In this document: positions 25,908-34,323 of the stretch, piece by piece
How the letters are laid out: each line of letters begins with the position of its first letter
Position numbering within the stretch: position 1 is the first letter of the stretch
Assembly: GCA_902515205.1 (NCBI GenBank)
Contig: CABXTU010000003.1
Span: 1 to 64,000, forward strand
Length of the DNA: 64,000 nt
DNA from: an uncultured Pelagibacteraceae bacterium
GTDB taxonomy: Bacteria; Pseudomonadota; Alphaproteobacteria; Pelagibacterales; Pelagibacteraceae
Reading direction: 5' to 3'
Program-made: the position numbers and the translations under genes
The notes under the pieces: model-generated
Databases searched by the model: none
The model's input: only the letters and a program-made list of their open reading frames with translations
Told to the model about the DNA's origin: nothing

Positions 25908-27011
25908 ATGGATGATGTTGTAATAATAGGAGGTGGAATAATTGGTACATCCACAGCATATTTTTTATCAAAAGAAGGAAGAAAAGTTAAAGTAATTGAA
26001 AGAGATCCCACCTATAAAACTGCATCTTTCCCTTTATCTCTTGGTGGTTTTAGAAGACAATTTTATCAAACAGAAAATATTCTTCTTGGAAAGTTTGCAC
26101 GAGAATTTATTTTGCAAATACCTAATTTACTTAAAACAGAGAAAAATCCAAAACCAACTGCTAGCATGGTTCCTAATGGCTATTTATTAATGTTTGGTCC
26201 AGAACATGCAGAGGAACAATATAAAGCTCTAAAAAATCATAAAAAATGTGAGGCAGGTACAAAAAATATTAAAGGATCAGAATTAAAAAACTTTTTTCCT
26301 TATATAAATAATGAGGGTATAGAAACAGCAACTTTTACTGATAATCAAAGTGAAGGATGGATTGATCCTTTTATGTTTCATGGTGCTTTAAAAAGTAAAG
26401 CAATGGAGTTAGGAGCGGTATTTGTAAAAGGTGATGTAAAATCTCTTTCAGAGATAAAAGCAAAGATAATTATTTCTGCTGCAGGATGTTGGACTAAAGA
26501 ATTACTTGAAGATATACCTGTAGAGCCACAAAAACATACTGTTTTTAAAGTAAAATGCCCAAAACATATTCCAGAAATGCCATTAATGGGTGACTTAACT
26601 TCAGGAGTTTACTGGAGACCTGAGGGAAAAGAATATCTTGCTGGGTCACCAAAGTCAGTTTTTAATGCAAAAGATCTAGAACCTGCTTGGGAAGATTTTG
26701 AAGAATTAGTATGGCCAGCTCTTGCTAAAAGAATACCGTCCTTTGAGGAACTGAAATTAACTGGTGGTTGGGCTGGATATTATGATTGTAATAGACTAGA
26801 TAATAATGCAGTAGTAGGTAAACATCCTAAATTTGATAATGTTTATCTTGCAACTGGTTTTACTGGAAGGGGGCTTATGCAAGCCCCGGGAATAGGAAGA
26901 GCTTTAACTGAATTGATTACAACGGGCGCATATCAATCAATTGATATATCAAATATGGCAGTAGAAAGAGTTTTAGGAAAAGAAGCAAGAACTGAACCTT
27001 ATGTTCTTTAA
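25908..27011 (+). CDS. FAD-dependent oxidoreductase, DAO family
   Basis: Flavoprotein of 367 aa. The Rossmann motif VVIIGGGIIGTSTAYFLSKEG and RRQFYQTENI place it among sarcosine/dimethylglycine dehydrogenase-like or glycine-oxidase-like DAO enzymes. The C-terminal GFTGRGLMQAPGIGRALTEL is the conserved second FAD contact. Likely substrates are N-methylated amino acids or D-amino acids, but it cannot be assigned. Only 1 nt separates it from tspO, and its stop abuts the convergent selO stop. Confidence 0.86.
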   Translation: MDDVVIIGGGIIGTSTAYFLSKEGRKVKVIERDPTYKTASFPLSLGGFRRQFYQTENILLGKFAREFILQIPNLLKTEKNPKPTASMVPNGYLLMFGPEHAEEQYKALKNHKKCEAGTKNIKGSELKNFFPYINNEGIETATFTDNQSEGWIDPFMFHGALKSKAMELGAVFVKGDVKSLSEIKAKIIISAAGCWTKELLEDIPVEPQKHTVFKVKCPKHIPEMPLMGDLTSGVYWRPEGKEYLAGSPKSVFNAKDLEPAWEDFEELVWPALAKRIPSFEELKLTGGWAGYYDCNRLDNNAVVGKHPKFDNVYLATGFTGRGLMQAPGIGRALTELITTGAYQSIDISNMAVERVLGKEARTEPYVL

Positions 27012-28466
27012 TTAAGTTCCGCAAAAAGTTTGATATTTTTCTTTAAGTACAGAAGGTATTTGATACTCGAAAATACCTTTTTTTTTGTTATATGGATTTT
27101 TTAAAACTTCTATAAGTTGAATGACTGGTTTAAAATTATTCTTATTAGCGGCATCAAGTGCTTCTTCCACTTTATGATTTCGAGGAATTACTGAAGGATT
27201 AAAACTTCTCATTAGTTTTAAATATTTTTCAGGGGATGAGTTATTAATCTTTAATCTTTCAAGCCATCTTAGTTTCCAATTTTTAAAATTTATATCCTCG
27301 TAATTCTTATTTTCTTGGATTTTTTCACCCATCAGATAACAAAAAGTATTTGTATAATCATTTTTTTTTTCATGCATCCAGGTAAGTAAATCTAGTATTA
27401 AAAATTTATCATTTTTATCTGTTCCGAATAAACCTAGTTTATTTTTCATCATGTTAAGCCATTTTTCCTCATATTTTTTTTCAAAAGAATTAATTATATC
27501 AGTTGCATCTTTAATTGCATGATCCTGTTTATCCTGAATTAATGGAATAAGACATTCAGCTAATCTGGCAAGGTTCCATTTTGTAATAATAGGTTGATTA
27601 CAATATGCATATCTTCCCATTTGATCTATAGAACTAAATACAGTTTTTGGATCATAATCATCCATAAAGGCACAAGGACCGTAATCAATAGTTTCACCTG
27701 AAATACTCATATTATCAGTATTCATTACTCCATGAATGAAACCAACTCTCATCCAATTTACCACAAGATCAATTTGTTTCTCTAAAACAATTTTTAAAAA
27801 ATCGGTAGCTTTATTTTTAGAATTTTCAATATTTGGAAAATGTCTCCTGATTACATAATCTAATAATGTTCTTAATTCATCTTTTTTATTTCTGGCAGCA
27901 ATATATTGAAAAGTACCAACTCTTATATGACTCGAGGCTACTCTTGTAAGTATTGCTCCTTTTAAACAATTTTCTCTAATTACATCCTCACCTGTTTTAA
28001 CTACAGCTAAACTTCTTGTTGTTGGAATATTCAAGCAATGCATTGACTCACTTATAATATATTCTCTTAACATTGGACCCAAAGCCGCTCGACCATCACC
28101 ATTTCTCGAAAAAGCAGTTTTTCCTGAGCCTTTAAATTGGATATCATATCTATTTTTATTTTTTGACAAATGTTCCCCAATCAGAACCGCTCTTCCATCC
28201 CCTAACATTGTAAAATGACCAAATTGATGACCAGCATATGCTTGAGCAATAGAATTACTGCTTTCAGGCAATTCATTGCCTGCAAATAAAGCAGATAATT
28301 TAGCCTTATCGACATTTGAAAAATTCAAATCAAGGTCTTTAGCCAAATTTTCATTCATTATTACTAATTCAGGATTTTCTACTTTAACTGGTTCAATGTT
28401 TTCCTTAAATGAATCAGGAAGTCTAGAATATGAGTTATCAAAATTCCAATTAATATTACTATTCAT
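27012..28466 (-). CDS. selO: Protein adenylyltransferase SelO
   Basis: Pseudokinase-fold enzyme of 484 aa (E. coli YdiU 478 aa) that AMPylates Ser/Thr/Tyr of target proteins and responds to redox stress. Conserved blocks are AYAGHQFGHF, GDGRAVLIGEH, KGSGKTAFSRNGDGRA, GFIHGVMNTDNMSI and DYGPCAFMDDYD. A cysteine near the C-terminus (QTFCGT) sits where redox-active residues lie in the family. It is 6 nt downstream of msrA on the same strand. Confidence 0.95.
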   Translation of the reverse strand: MNSNINWNFDNSYSRLPDSFKENIEPVKVENPELVIMNENLAKDLDLNFSNVDKAKLSALFAGNELPESSNSIAQAYAGHQFGHFTMLGDGRAVLIGEHLSKNKNRYDIQFKGSGKTAFSRNGDGRAALGPMLREYIISESMHCLNIPTTRSLAVVKTGEDVIRENCLKGAILTRVASSHIRVGTFQYIAARNKKDELRTLLDYVIRRHFPNIENSKNKATDFLKIVLEKQIDLVVNWMRVGFIHGVMNTDNMSISGETIDYGPCAFMDDYDPKTVFSSIDQMGRYAYCNQPIITKWNLARLAECLIPLIQDKQDHAIKDATDIINSFEKKYEEKWLNMMKNKLGLFGTDKNDKFLILDLLTWMHEKKNDYTNTFCYLMGEKIQENKNYEDINFKNWKLRWLERLKINNSSPEKYLKLMRSFNPSVIPRNHKVEEALDAANKNNFKPVIQLIEVLKNPYNKKKGIFEYQIPSVLKEKYQTFCGT

Positions 28467-28472
28467 AAAATA

Positions 28473-29048
28473 TTATTTATTCCATATTTCCTTTAAAATC
28501 TCTTCTCTTTGACAAGCTTTTTTATATTTTAAATAATTTTCGAAATATACTTTATAAAAATTTTGGTGTCGAGCTTCAGCTTTGTAGAATTTTTTGAATT
28601 GTCTTGAATATGTAACAACTTTTTTATTAAACTTTTTTTCTAAATTTTTAATATCTCTTTCTATTAAGTTTTTTTCTTTATCAGTTTGATAAAATGCTAC
28701 AGATCTATAACTATAACCTTTATCACAAAATTGCCCATAAGCATCAAAAGGGTCTATATTTATCCAAAAGTTTTTAAGAAGGTCTTCGTAAGATATAATT
28801 TTTTTATCATAAATAATTTCAACAACTTCGAAATGACCTGTATTTCCATAAGTAACTTCTTTGTATGTTGGATTTTCAGTTATACCACCTGAGTATCCAG
28901 AAATAACCTCTTCAACTCCACTTAATTTTTCAAATGACTCCTCTACGCACCAAAAACAACCTCCAGCAAAATATGCTTTATTTTTTTTTGAAGCCTCTGA
29001 TGAACTAATCAAAAAAATAGATAAAAATATTATAATAAAATATTTCAT
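28473..29048 (-). CDS. msrA: Peptide methionine-S-sulfoxide reductase MsrA, exported
   Basis: MsrA reduces methionine-S-sulfoxide in proteins. The catalytic GCFWCVEE motif begins at residue 30 (Cys31), with YSGG, NIDPFDAYGQFCDKG and a C-terminal resolving-type Cys (KKACQREE). The first 19 residues (FIIIFLSIFLISSSEAS) form a signal peptide, so this copy should work in the periplasm, unlike most cytosolic MsrA. It is upstream of selO in a likely two-gene unit. Confidence 0.93.
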   Translation of the reverse strand: MKYFIIIFLSIFLISSSEASKKNKAYFAGGCFWCVEESFEKLSGVEEVISGYSGGITENPTYKEVTYGNTGHFEVVEIIYDKKIISYEDLLKNFWINIDPFDAYGQFCDKGYSYRSVAFYQTDKEKNLIERDIKNLEKKFNKKVVTYSRQFKKFYKAEARHQNFYKVYFENYLKYKKACQREEILKEIWNK

Positions 29049-29088
29049 TAAATATAATATCTAAAAAAGGGTATTTGTATCTAATAGA

Positions 29089-29122
29089 TTAAAGGTAGCT
29101 ACTTTTAGTAGCATACCTTTAA
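29089..29122. terminator. Hairpin between fdh and msrA
   Basis: TTAAAGGTAGCTAC pairs with GTAGCATACCTTTAA around a 5-nt loop with one bulged base. It lies 17 nt beyond the formate dehydrogenase stop. There is no run of T after it on either strand, so it may be a weak terminator, an mRNA 3'-end stabiliser or a processing site. Confidence 0.45.
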
Positions 29123-29138
29123 TTATATACAGTTTAAT

Positions 29139-30338
29139 TTATTTTTTCTTATATTTTGCGGCTTCTTCCGATCCACCAGTTGCAGAACCTTTACTGTAAG
29201 AGTGTGCCCCCATTCCAGCAAGCTGACCATCTTTTACAATAAGATATTGATTCCTAATTTCTTTACTTTCGAAGAAACATTCTAAAATTTCCCTTACACC
29301 ATCAGAATATCTAGCCTGTGCAGTTAAAGAGGTTCCAGAAGTATGAGGTGTCATACCATGATTAGGCATAGTTCTCCATACATGATCATTTGGTGCTGGT
29401 TGAGGAAACCATACATCACCTGCATAACCACTTAATTGACCACTTTTTAAAGCTTTAGCAATTGCATCACGATTACAAATTTTACCTCTAGCAGTATTTA
29501 CTATGTAAGCACCTTTTTTCATTTTACTTATCATGGCATCGTCAAATAAGTTTTCTGTCTCTGGGTGAAGTGGACAATTAATTGTTACAACATCGCAAAC
29601 TTTGACCATAGATTCTACAGTCTCGTGAAATGTTAAGTTAAGTTCTTTTTCAACACTTTCAGGTAATCTATGTCTATCAAAATAATGAAGATGTGTATCA
29701 AATGGTTTCATTTTTCTTAATGCGTCTAATCCAATTCTTCCAGCTGCTACAGTACCTATGTGCATACCTTCAACATCGTATGATCTTTGCACAGCATCAG
29801 CAATATTCCAACCACCGTCATTAACGATCCTGTGCTGGTTGTGATAATCTCTAACCATAGAGACAATCATCATAACGATGTGTTCAGCAACTGATCTCGA
29901 ATTACAATAAGTTACTTCCACTACATCAATTTTATTGTCCATAGCAGCTTGCAAATCAACGTGGTCAGATCCTATACCTGCTGTTATTGCCATTTTTAAA
30001 TTTTTTGCTTTGGCAATCCTCTCTTTTGTTAAATAATAAGGAAAAAAAGGTTGAGAAATAACTATATCTGCATCAACAATATGTTTATCAGCCTCACATC
30101 CATCACCATCTTTGCTATTTGTAACAACATATTCATGTCCGTTACTTTCTAAAAATTTTCTCAAACCAAGTTCACCAGAAACACATCCTAGTAATTGACC
30201 TGGTGTATAATCTCTTCCCTTTGGTGAAGGTAGTGTCATTCCATCAGGATACTTTTCTATTTTTGGAAGTTCAGATAAAGCATAGGACTTCGGCATTCCT
30301 TCTTTTGGGTCATCGTATAATATGCACAAAATTTTCAT
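29139..30338 (-). CDS. fdh: NAD-dependent formate dehydrogenase
   Basis: Soluble metal-free formate dehydrogenase of the D-2-hydroxyacid dehydrogenase superfamily, 399 aa, strikingly like the Pseudomonas sp. 101 enzyme. GTVAAGRIGLDALR binds the dinucleotide, and the following FDRHRLPE (Asp) specifies NAD. NTARGK carries the substrate Arg, and MTPHTSGTS carries the catalytic His. YSKGSATGGSEEAAKYK closes the protein. It oxidises formate to CO2 with NADH gain, the end step of C1 oxidation in methylotroph-like metabolism and consistent with folate-C1 flow from the glycine cleavage genes. Confidence 0.97.
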   Translation of the reverse strand: MKILCILYDDPKEGMPKSYALSELPKIEKYPDGMTLPSPKGRDYTPGQLLGCVSGELGLRKFLESNGHEYVVTNSKDGDGCEADKHIVDADIVISQPFFPYYLTKERIAKAKNLKMAITAGIGSDHVDLQAAMDNKIDVVEVTYCNSRSVAEHIVMMIVSMVRDYHNQHRIVNDGGWNIADAVQRSYDVEGMHIGTVAAGRIGLDALRKMKPFDTHLHYFDRHRLPESVEKELNLTFHETVESMVKVCDVVTINCPLHPETENLFDDAMISKMKKGAYIVNTARGKICNRDAIAKALKSGQLSGYAGDVWFPQPAPNDHVWRTMPNHGMTPHTSGTSLTAQARYSDGVREILECFFESKEIRNQYLIVKDGQLAGMGAHSYSKGSATGGSEEAAKYKKK

Positions 30339-30413
30339 TTTCTCTCCATGTTATTATTTTAATATTTTTTTATAAAGTGATCTAACATCATTTATATTAA
30401 GCTAGCAAACAAA

Positions 30414-30878
30414 TTATTTTAATTTAGGATAATTTTTTTTAAGAATAAATCGATTAATTAATACACCAAATATTATAACTATTATTGTCCCTGATATAAC
30501 TGGGTTAAATAGGTAGTCTGGAGAGACACTTCCTATAATTACTATTATAGGATTTCCACCAGCGGGTGGGTGGGTTACATTTAAAAATATCATTGAACCA
30601 ACTCCGAAACCGACTGCTAAAGGTATTATAATATATAATGGTAGCGGTACGAAATATAAAAAAATCATTCCTATAAAAGCAGTTAGCAGATGACCAAAGA
30701 AAATATTTTTTGGCTGTGCAAATGGGCTTTCAGGATATCCATAAAGTAAAACCATTGACGATCCAAAAGATGCAATTAAGAATAGTCCAAATTCAGTCTT
30801 GTAAGTTAAAATAGTTAAAATCCCAATTGTGACTAGAGAGAAGAGACCAGCAAAAAATGATTGTTTAATTTTATGCAT
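30414..30878 (-). CDS. HPP family membrane protein
   Basis: A membrane protein of about 154 aa with four hydrophobic helices and the name-giving motif in NVTHPPAGGNPIIV. Members of this family in cyanobacteria and chloroplasts transport nitrite, but most bacterial ones are uncharacterised. The ORF track begins at a TTG (30896); the ATG at 30878 starts 5 nt after the NifU-like gene and is preferred. It lies between the scaffold gene and fdh, and an anion (formate or nitrite) role is conceivable but unproven. Confidence 0.83.
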   Translation of the reverse strand: MHKIKQSFFAGLFSLVTIGILTILTYKTEFGLFLIASFGSSMVLLYGYPESPFAQPKNIFFGHLLTAFIGMIFLYFVPLPLYIIIPLAVGFGVGSMIFLNVTHPPAGGNPIIVIIGSVSPDYLFNPVISGTIIVIIFGVLINRFILKKNYPKLK

Positions 30879-30882
30879 AAAA

Positions 30883-31281
30883 TTAATCTGAAACAATTTT
30901 TTTCATAGTTTTAAAAGGTAGTAAAATACATTCTTTACGTAAACGATTTTTTTCTTTGAATATTTTAAATAAAATTTTCCATTTTTTTTCAATAATTTCT
31001 ATATTACCATCAAAATAAAGTTTTGCGTCATCACACAACTTATCAATTTGAGATTTATGCTTGTTAACTGAAATTTTTGATAATAAATTTGCAGATGCTT
31101 GACAATAAACACATGATTTTCCCTGATATCCAAAATCAATGATCCTATTTTTTTTAATTATCAAGTTTATTTGAATTTCATCACCACATATAGGATTTTT
31201 CAATCTTGATTGGTGGGTAAAGTTTTGAATATACTTTTTATTATTGGTATCTGAAGCAATTTTAAGAATTTCTAAATCCAT
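30883..31281 (-). CDS. SufU/NifU-like iron-sulfur scaffold protein
   Basis: IscU-fold protein of 132 aa. The cluster ligands of the family are present: Cys32 and Asp34 in NPICGDEI, Cys57 in GKSCVYCQAS (plus an additional Cys60), and Cys118 in KECILLPF. This pattern resembles SufU, which acts as zinc-dependent sulfur acceptor or scaffold. The gene is isolated from other suf/isc genes here and heads the HPP-fdh group, though NAD-formate dehydrogenase itself needs no Fe-S cluster. Confidence 0.85.
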   Translation of the reverse strand: MDLEILKIASDTNNKKYIQNFTHQSRLKNPICGDEIQINLIIKKNRIIDFGYQGKSCVYCQASANLLSKISVNKHKSQIDKLCDDAKLYFDGNIEIIEKKWKILFKIFKEKNRLRKECILLPFKTMKKIVSD

Positions 31282-31289
31282 TCTGATTT

Positions 31290-31323
31290 ATTATATTAGA
31301 TTATATAATATTTGAACAAAATT
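31290..31323 (-). promoter_or_regulatory. Putative minus-strand promoter of the NifU-like gene
   Basis: Two TATAAT boxes on the minus strand lie at 31290-31295 and 31300-31305 in the 101-bp divergent gap. The nearer one has TTGTTC 18 bp upstream but is only about 9 nt from the start codon, so use of it would give an almost leaderless mRNA. Confidence 0.35.
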
Positions 31324-31382
31324 TTTGTATAACAAACTGATTTTAGTTGTAGTTCAAAGTAATAAGAATAAAATATTTTTAT

Positions 31383-32288
31383 ATGATAGAGATCAAAAAT
31401 GAAAAACTAGCTATACCCGCAGTTTTATTTGCAGGCATTCTTTGGTCTTTCGGTCCCTTGGTAGTTAGACACATGAATGATCCACATATGGTCCCCTGGC
31501 AATATATTTTTGGAAGGGGTTTAACTATTTTTGTAATTTTAAATTTGTATTTATATTTTGAAGAAGGGATTAATTTTTATAAGAATTATAAAAAAGTAGG
31601 TAAATCCGGACTTGTAGGTGGGATTGGATTAGGTATTGCCATGATTTCATTCATTTATTCAATAACTAATACTACTGCTGCTATTACTCTTTTATGTTTA
31701 GCAGCTATGCCTTTTTTTACAGCTTTATTGGCCTTTTTGTTTTTAAAGGAAAAAATATCATTTAATGTCTGGATCTCTATGATTATTGCTACAGCAGGGA
31801 TCATAATTATGGCTGTAGGTAATACTGAAAAGAATTCTTTAATAGGTTTTGTTTTTGGACTTACATCTTCTATAGGTTTTTCTATTTTTTCAGTGACTCT
31901 TAGATGGAGAAAAGAAACTCCAAAATTTACAACTGTTGCTGTTGCTGGCTTATTTTGTTTTATGATAGCAACAATAATGATTTTAGTTAATAAACAAACT
32001 TTTTTTGCCACTAGTTACAATAGCGCAATGTTTTCATTGCACGGAATTATAGTTTGTTTGGGTTTAATCTTATATTCTATTGGCTCAAAAGCAATCCAAG
32101 CCGCTGAATTAACATTGCTGTCTTTAACAGAAGTGATTGGAGGAATTTTTTGGGTATGGTTACCACTATTTGGTGTTAACGAAATACCATCAACAAACAC
32201 AATAATCGGAGGCTTTTTTCTTTTCGTATCGCTTTTTTATTACAGCCTGATAATGAGATGGAATAAGAGATATATTGCTTTAAATTAA
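31383..32288 (+). CDS. EamA/DMT family transporter
   Basis: Ten-helix drug/metabolite transporter of 301 aa with two EamA repeats. FAGILWSFGPLVVRHM opens the first, AFLFLKEKISFNVW closes it, and SLTEVIGGIFWVWLPLFG marks the end of the second. It lies 12 nt upstream of the amidinotransferase-like gene in the same direction, so it probably handles the product or substrate of that enzyme. It is not closely similar to the DMT proteins at 15.5 kb or 36.3 kb, judged by eye. Confidence 0.9.
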   Translation: MIEIKNEKLAIPAVLFAGILWSFGPLVVRHMNDPHMVPWQYIFGRGLTIFVILNLYLYFEEGINFYKNYKKVGKSGLVGGIGLGIAMISFIYSITNTTAAITLLCLAAMPFFTALLAFLFLKEKISFNVWISMIIATAGIIIMAVGNTEKNSLIGFVFGLTSSIGFSIFSVTLRWRKETPKFTTVAVAGLFCFMIATIMILVNKQTFFATSYNSAMFSLHGIIVCLGLILYSIGSKAIQAAELTLLSLTEVIGGIFWVWLPLFGVNEIPSTNTIIGGFFLFVSLFYYSLIMRWNKRYIALN

Positions 32289-32300
32289 TTTCTAAAACCA

Positions 32301-33416
32301 ATGAATAAAAATAAATTCATCGTTAATAGTTGGAATGAATGGGATCCATTAAAGCATGTAATAGTTGGAAAAGCTGATGGCACCTGTATTCCCGCCCCTG
32401 AGCCAGCTTTGGACGCAAAAGTTCCAGAAAACTCGGATATGAAAGGTCAATTTGGACCTAGAACTAAAGATACTGTTGATAAGGCAAATCAATTACTTGA
32501 TGATTTTTCAAACTTATTGGTTAAGCGTGGAATAAAGGTTGATAGACCTTCACCAATAAATTTTAATCAAACAATATCTACACCTGATTGGAAAACAAAG
32601 ACTATGTTCGGTTGTATGCCTCCAAGGGATGTATTGTTAACTGTTGGAAATGAAATTTTGGAAGCTACTATGAGTTATAGATGTAGATGGTTTGAATATC
32701 TTTGTTATCGTCCACTAATAAAAAAATATTTTGAATTAGATCCAAATATGAGACATGAGTCTGCTCCTAAACCTAGATTAACAGATGCAGATTATCGAAA
32801 AGATTACTTATCTGATAAAATTGGAATTGATAAGAGATTAAAATGGACTGATGATAAGTTTTTTGTAACTACAGAGGAAGAACCATTATTTGATGCTGCA
32901 GATGTACTCAGATTTGGGAAAGATCTTGTTGTTCAACATGGTTTTACAACAAATCTAAAAGGAATTGATTGGTTAAAACGACATTATAATGACCATAGAA
33001 TTCATACAGTTAATTTTCCAGGCGATCCTTATCCCATTCATATTGATGCTACATTTACACCAATTAAGGAGGGATTAATTATAAATAATCCTCAAAGAAA
33101 GCTTCCAAAAGAACAAAGAAGATTATTTGAAAAAAATGGATGGGATATTATCGAAGCCGCTCAACCCGCACACAACACACCCCCTCCTCTTTGTTATTCT
33201 TCAGTTTGGCTATCAATGAACGTTTTAGTTTTAGATCCAAAAACGGTTTGTGTAGAAAAAAGTGAAAAATATCAGTCAGAACAATTAGATAATCTAGGAA
33301 TGGAAGTTATTCCTGTGGATCTGAGAGACGCTTATGCATTTGGAGGAGGACTTCATTGCTGCACTGCTGATGTTCATAGAGAAGGAGATTTAAAAGATTA
33401 TTTTCCTAAGCAGTAA
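32301..33416 (+). CDS. Glycine amidinotransferase-like enzyme
   Basis: Amidinotransferase of 371 aa that transfers the amidino group of arginine to an amine acceptor. It resembles vertebrate L-arginine:glycine amidinotransferase over its length: VNSWNEWDPLKHVIVGKADG, MPPRDVLLTVGNEI, APKPRLTDADY, FDAADVLRFGKD, HIDATF and GGGLHCCTADV. The catalytic triad would be Asp198, His247 and Cys353. It probably makes guanidinoacetate and ornithine, or a related guanidino compound. No guanidinoacetate methyltransferase is in the window. It follows the DMT permease closely. Confidence 0.92.
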   Translation: MNKNKFIVNSWNEWDPLKHVIVGKADGTCIPAPEPALDAKVPENSDMKGQFGPRTKDTVDKANQLLDDFSNLLVKRGIKVDRPSPINFNQTISTPDWKTKTMFGCMPPRDVLLTVGNEILEATMSYRCRWFEYLCYRPLIKKYFELDPNMRHESAPKPRLTDADYRKDYLSDKIGIDKRLKWTDDKFFVTTEEEPLFDAADVLRFGKDLVVQHGFTTNLKGIDWLKRHYNDHRIHTVNFPGDPYPIHIDATFTPIKEGLIINNPQRKLPKEQRRLFEKNGWDIIEAAQPAHNTPPPLCYSSVWLSMNVLVLDPKTVCVEKSEKYQSEQLDNLGMEVIPVDLRDAYAFGGGLHCCTADVHREGDLKDYFPKQ

Positions 33417-33420
33417 AATT

Positions 33421-34155
33421 TTAATTCTCTTTCGTTTTATTAATTTCAAATTTTTCTAAGCTTGATGAGTAGTTATTTTCTAAATCATTTTTTTGTTTAT
33501 CAAAAGATTGATTTTTTTCTAATTCTTTTTGCCTTAATTTATTTTCTTTCAAGTTTTCTCTAAATTCGATTTCTTTTTGATCTCTATCAAATTTTTCTTC
33601 CCACTCTTTAATTTTCATGTATTCTAATTGTTTACGTTTTTCATCTTCTTCTTTTGCTAATTTTAAGGCTTTATCTCTTCTTTTTTGTTCTCTTAAAACA
33701 ATATTTTTTTGTTCGTTTTCTCTTACCCTTAAATCTATTTCTTTTCTGCCTTGTGAGTCTTCTTTTAATTTGAGTTCTTTTTCTTTATTTCGTAAGTCAT
33801 TAGTAATTAGAATTAGGTTTTCATCTTTATTTATTAACCTCTCACTTTCAATTTTAAGCTGATCTTCTCTTAATTTGAGTTCTTTTTCTTTTAGTTTTAA
33901 TTCATCTTCTTTAAGTTTAAGTCTATTTTCATCTTTTTTTAATTTTTCCTCCCAAATTTTTATTTCCTTTCTTTCTTTAATTAAATCATTTTTTTCTTGT
34001 AGTTTTTTGAATTTTATTTCTTTTATTTTTTTTAATTCTTGATTTTTTTTGTAGTTTTTTAGTGCTCTACCAATTGTCTTTGTGGTTATAGTTGCTATCG
34101 TGGCTAGACTATTATGTTTTTTTTCTTTTGATCTAATTTTATTTTTTTTTCTCAT
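33421..34155 (-). CDS. Highly charged coiled-coil protein of unknown function
   Basis: A protein of 244 aa composed almost wholly of Lys, Glu, Leu, Asp and Arg. Repeats such as KLKEDELKLKEKELKLRE (period about 7) run from roughly residue 45 to 225, predicting one long alpha-helical coiled coil. A short N-terminal region (SLATIATITTKTIGRALKNY) is less charged and could anchor or bind. No family was recognised. Low-complexity composition makes homology searches unreliable. It converges on the amidinotransferase gene, 4 nt between stops. Confidence 0.75.
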   Translation of the reverse strand: MRKKNKIRSKEKKHNSLATIATITTKTIGRALKNYKKNQELKKIKEIKFKKLQEKNDLIKERKEIKIWEEKLKKDENRLKLKEDELKLKEKELKLREDQLKIESERLINKDENLILITNDLRNKEKELKLKEDSQGRKEIDLRVRENEQKNIVLREQKRRDKALKLAKEEDEKRKQLEYMKIKEWEEKFDRDQKEIEFRENLKENKLRQKELEKNQSFDKQKNDLENNYSSSLEKFEINKTKEN

Positions 34156-34323
34156 TTTGTAAAAAACTATTTGAACAAAAAATTAATTAATATTCAACTT
34201 TAACTGTATAATTTTTTTCAGTCTTTACTTTGGTTTCAACCTACAAGGGATAAAATTCTTTTAATTTTACTGATTATAAATATTTTTTTTGCATTAAACT
34301 AATCAAAATATTATTAAACTTCA

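Noticed and set aside
25908-27011. DAO-family oxidoreductase as LhgO, partner of the GlaH-like enzyme
   Set aside because: The sequence resembles sarcosine/glycine-oxidase-like enzymes more than L-2-hydroxyglutarate dehydrogenase, and it is over 20 kb away in a different context.
31655-32011. 118-aa minus-strand ORF inside the DMT transporter
   Set aside because: Antisense to transmembrane helices of a well supported gene.
34156-34323. 168-bp gap searched for a tRNA or small RNA
   Set aside because: No cloverleaf, T-loop motif or stable GC stem was seen; only AT-rich DNA with a TATAAT-like box near 34207.
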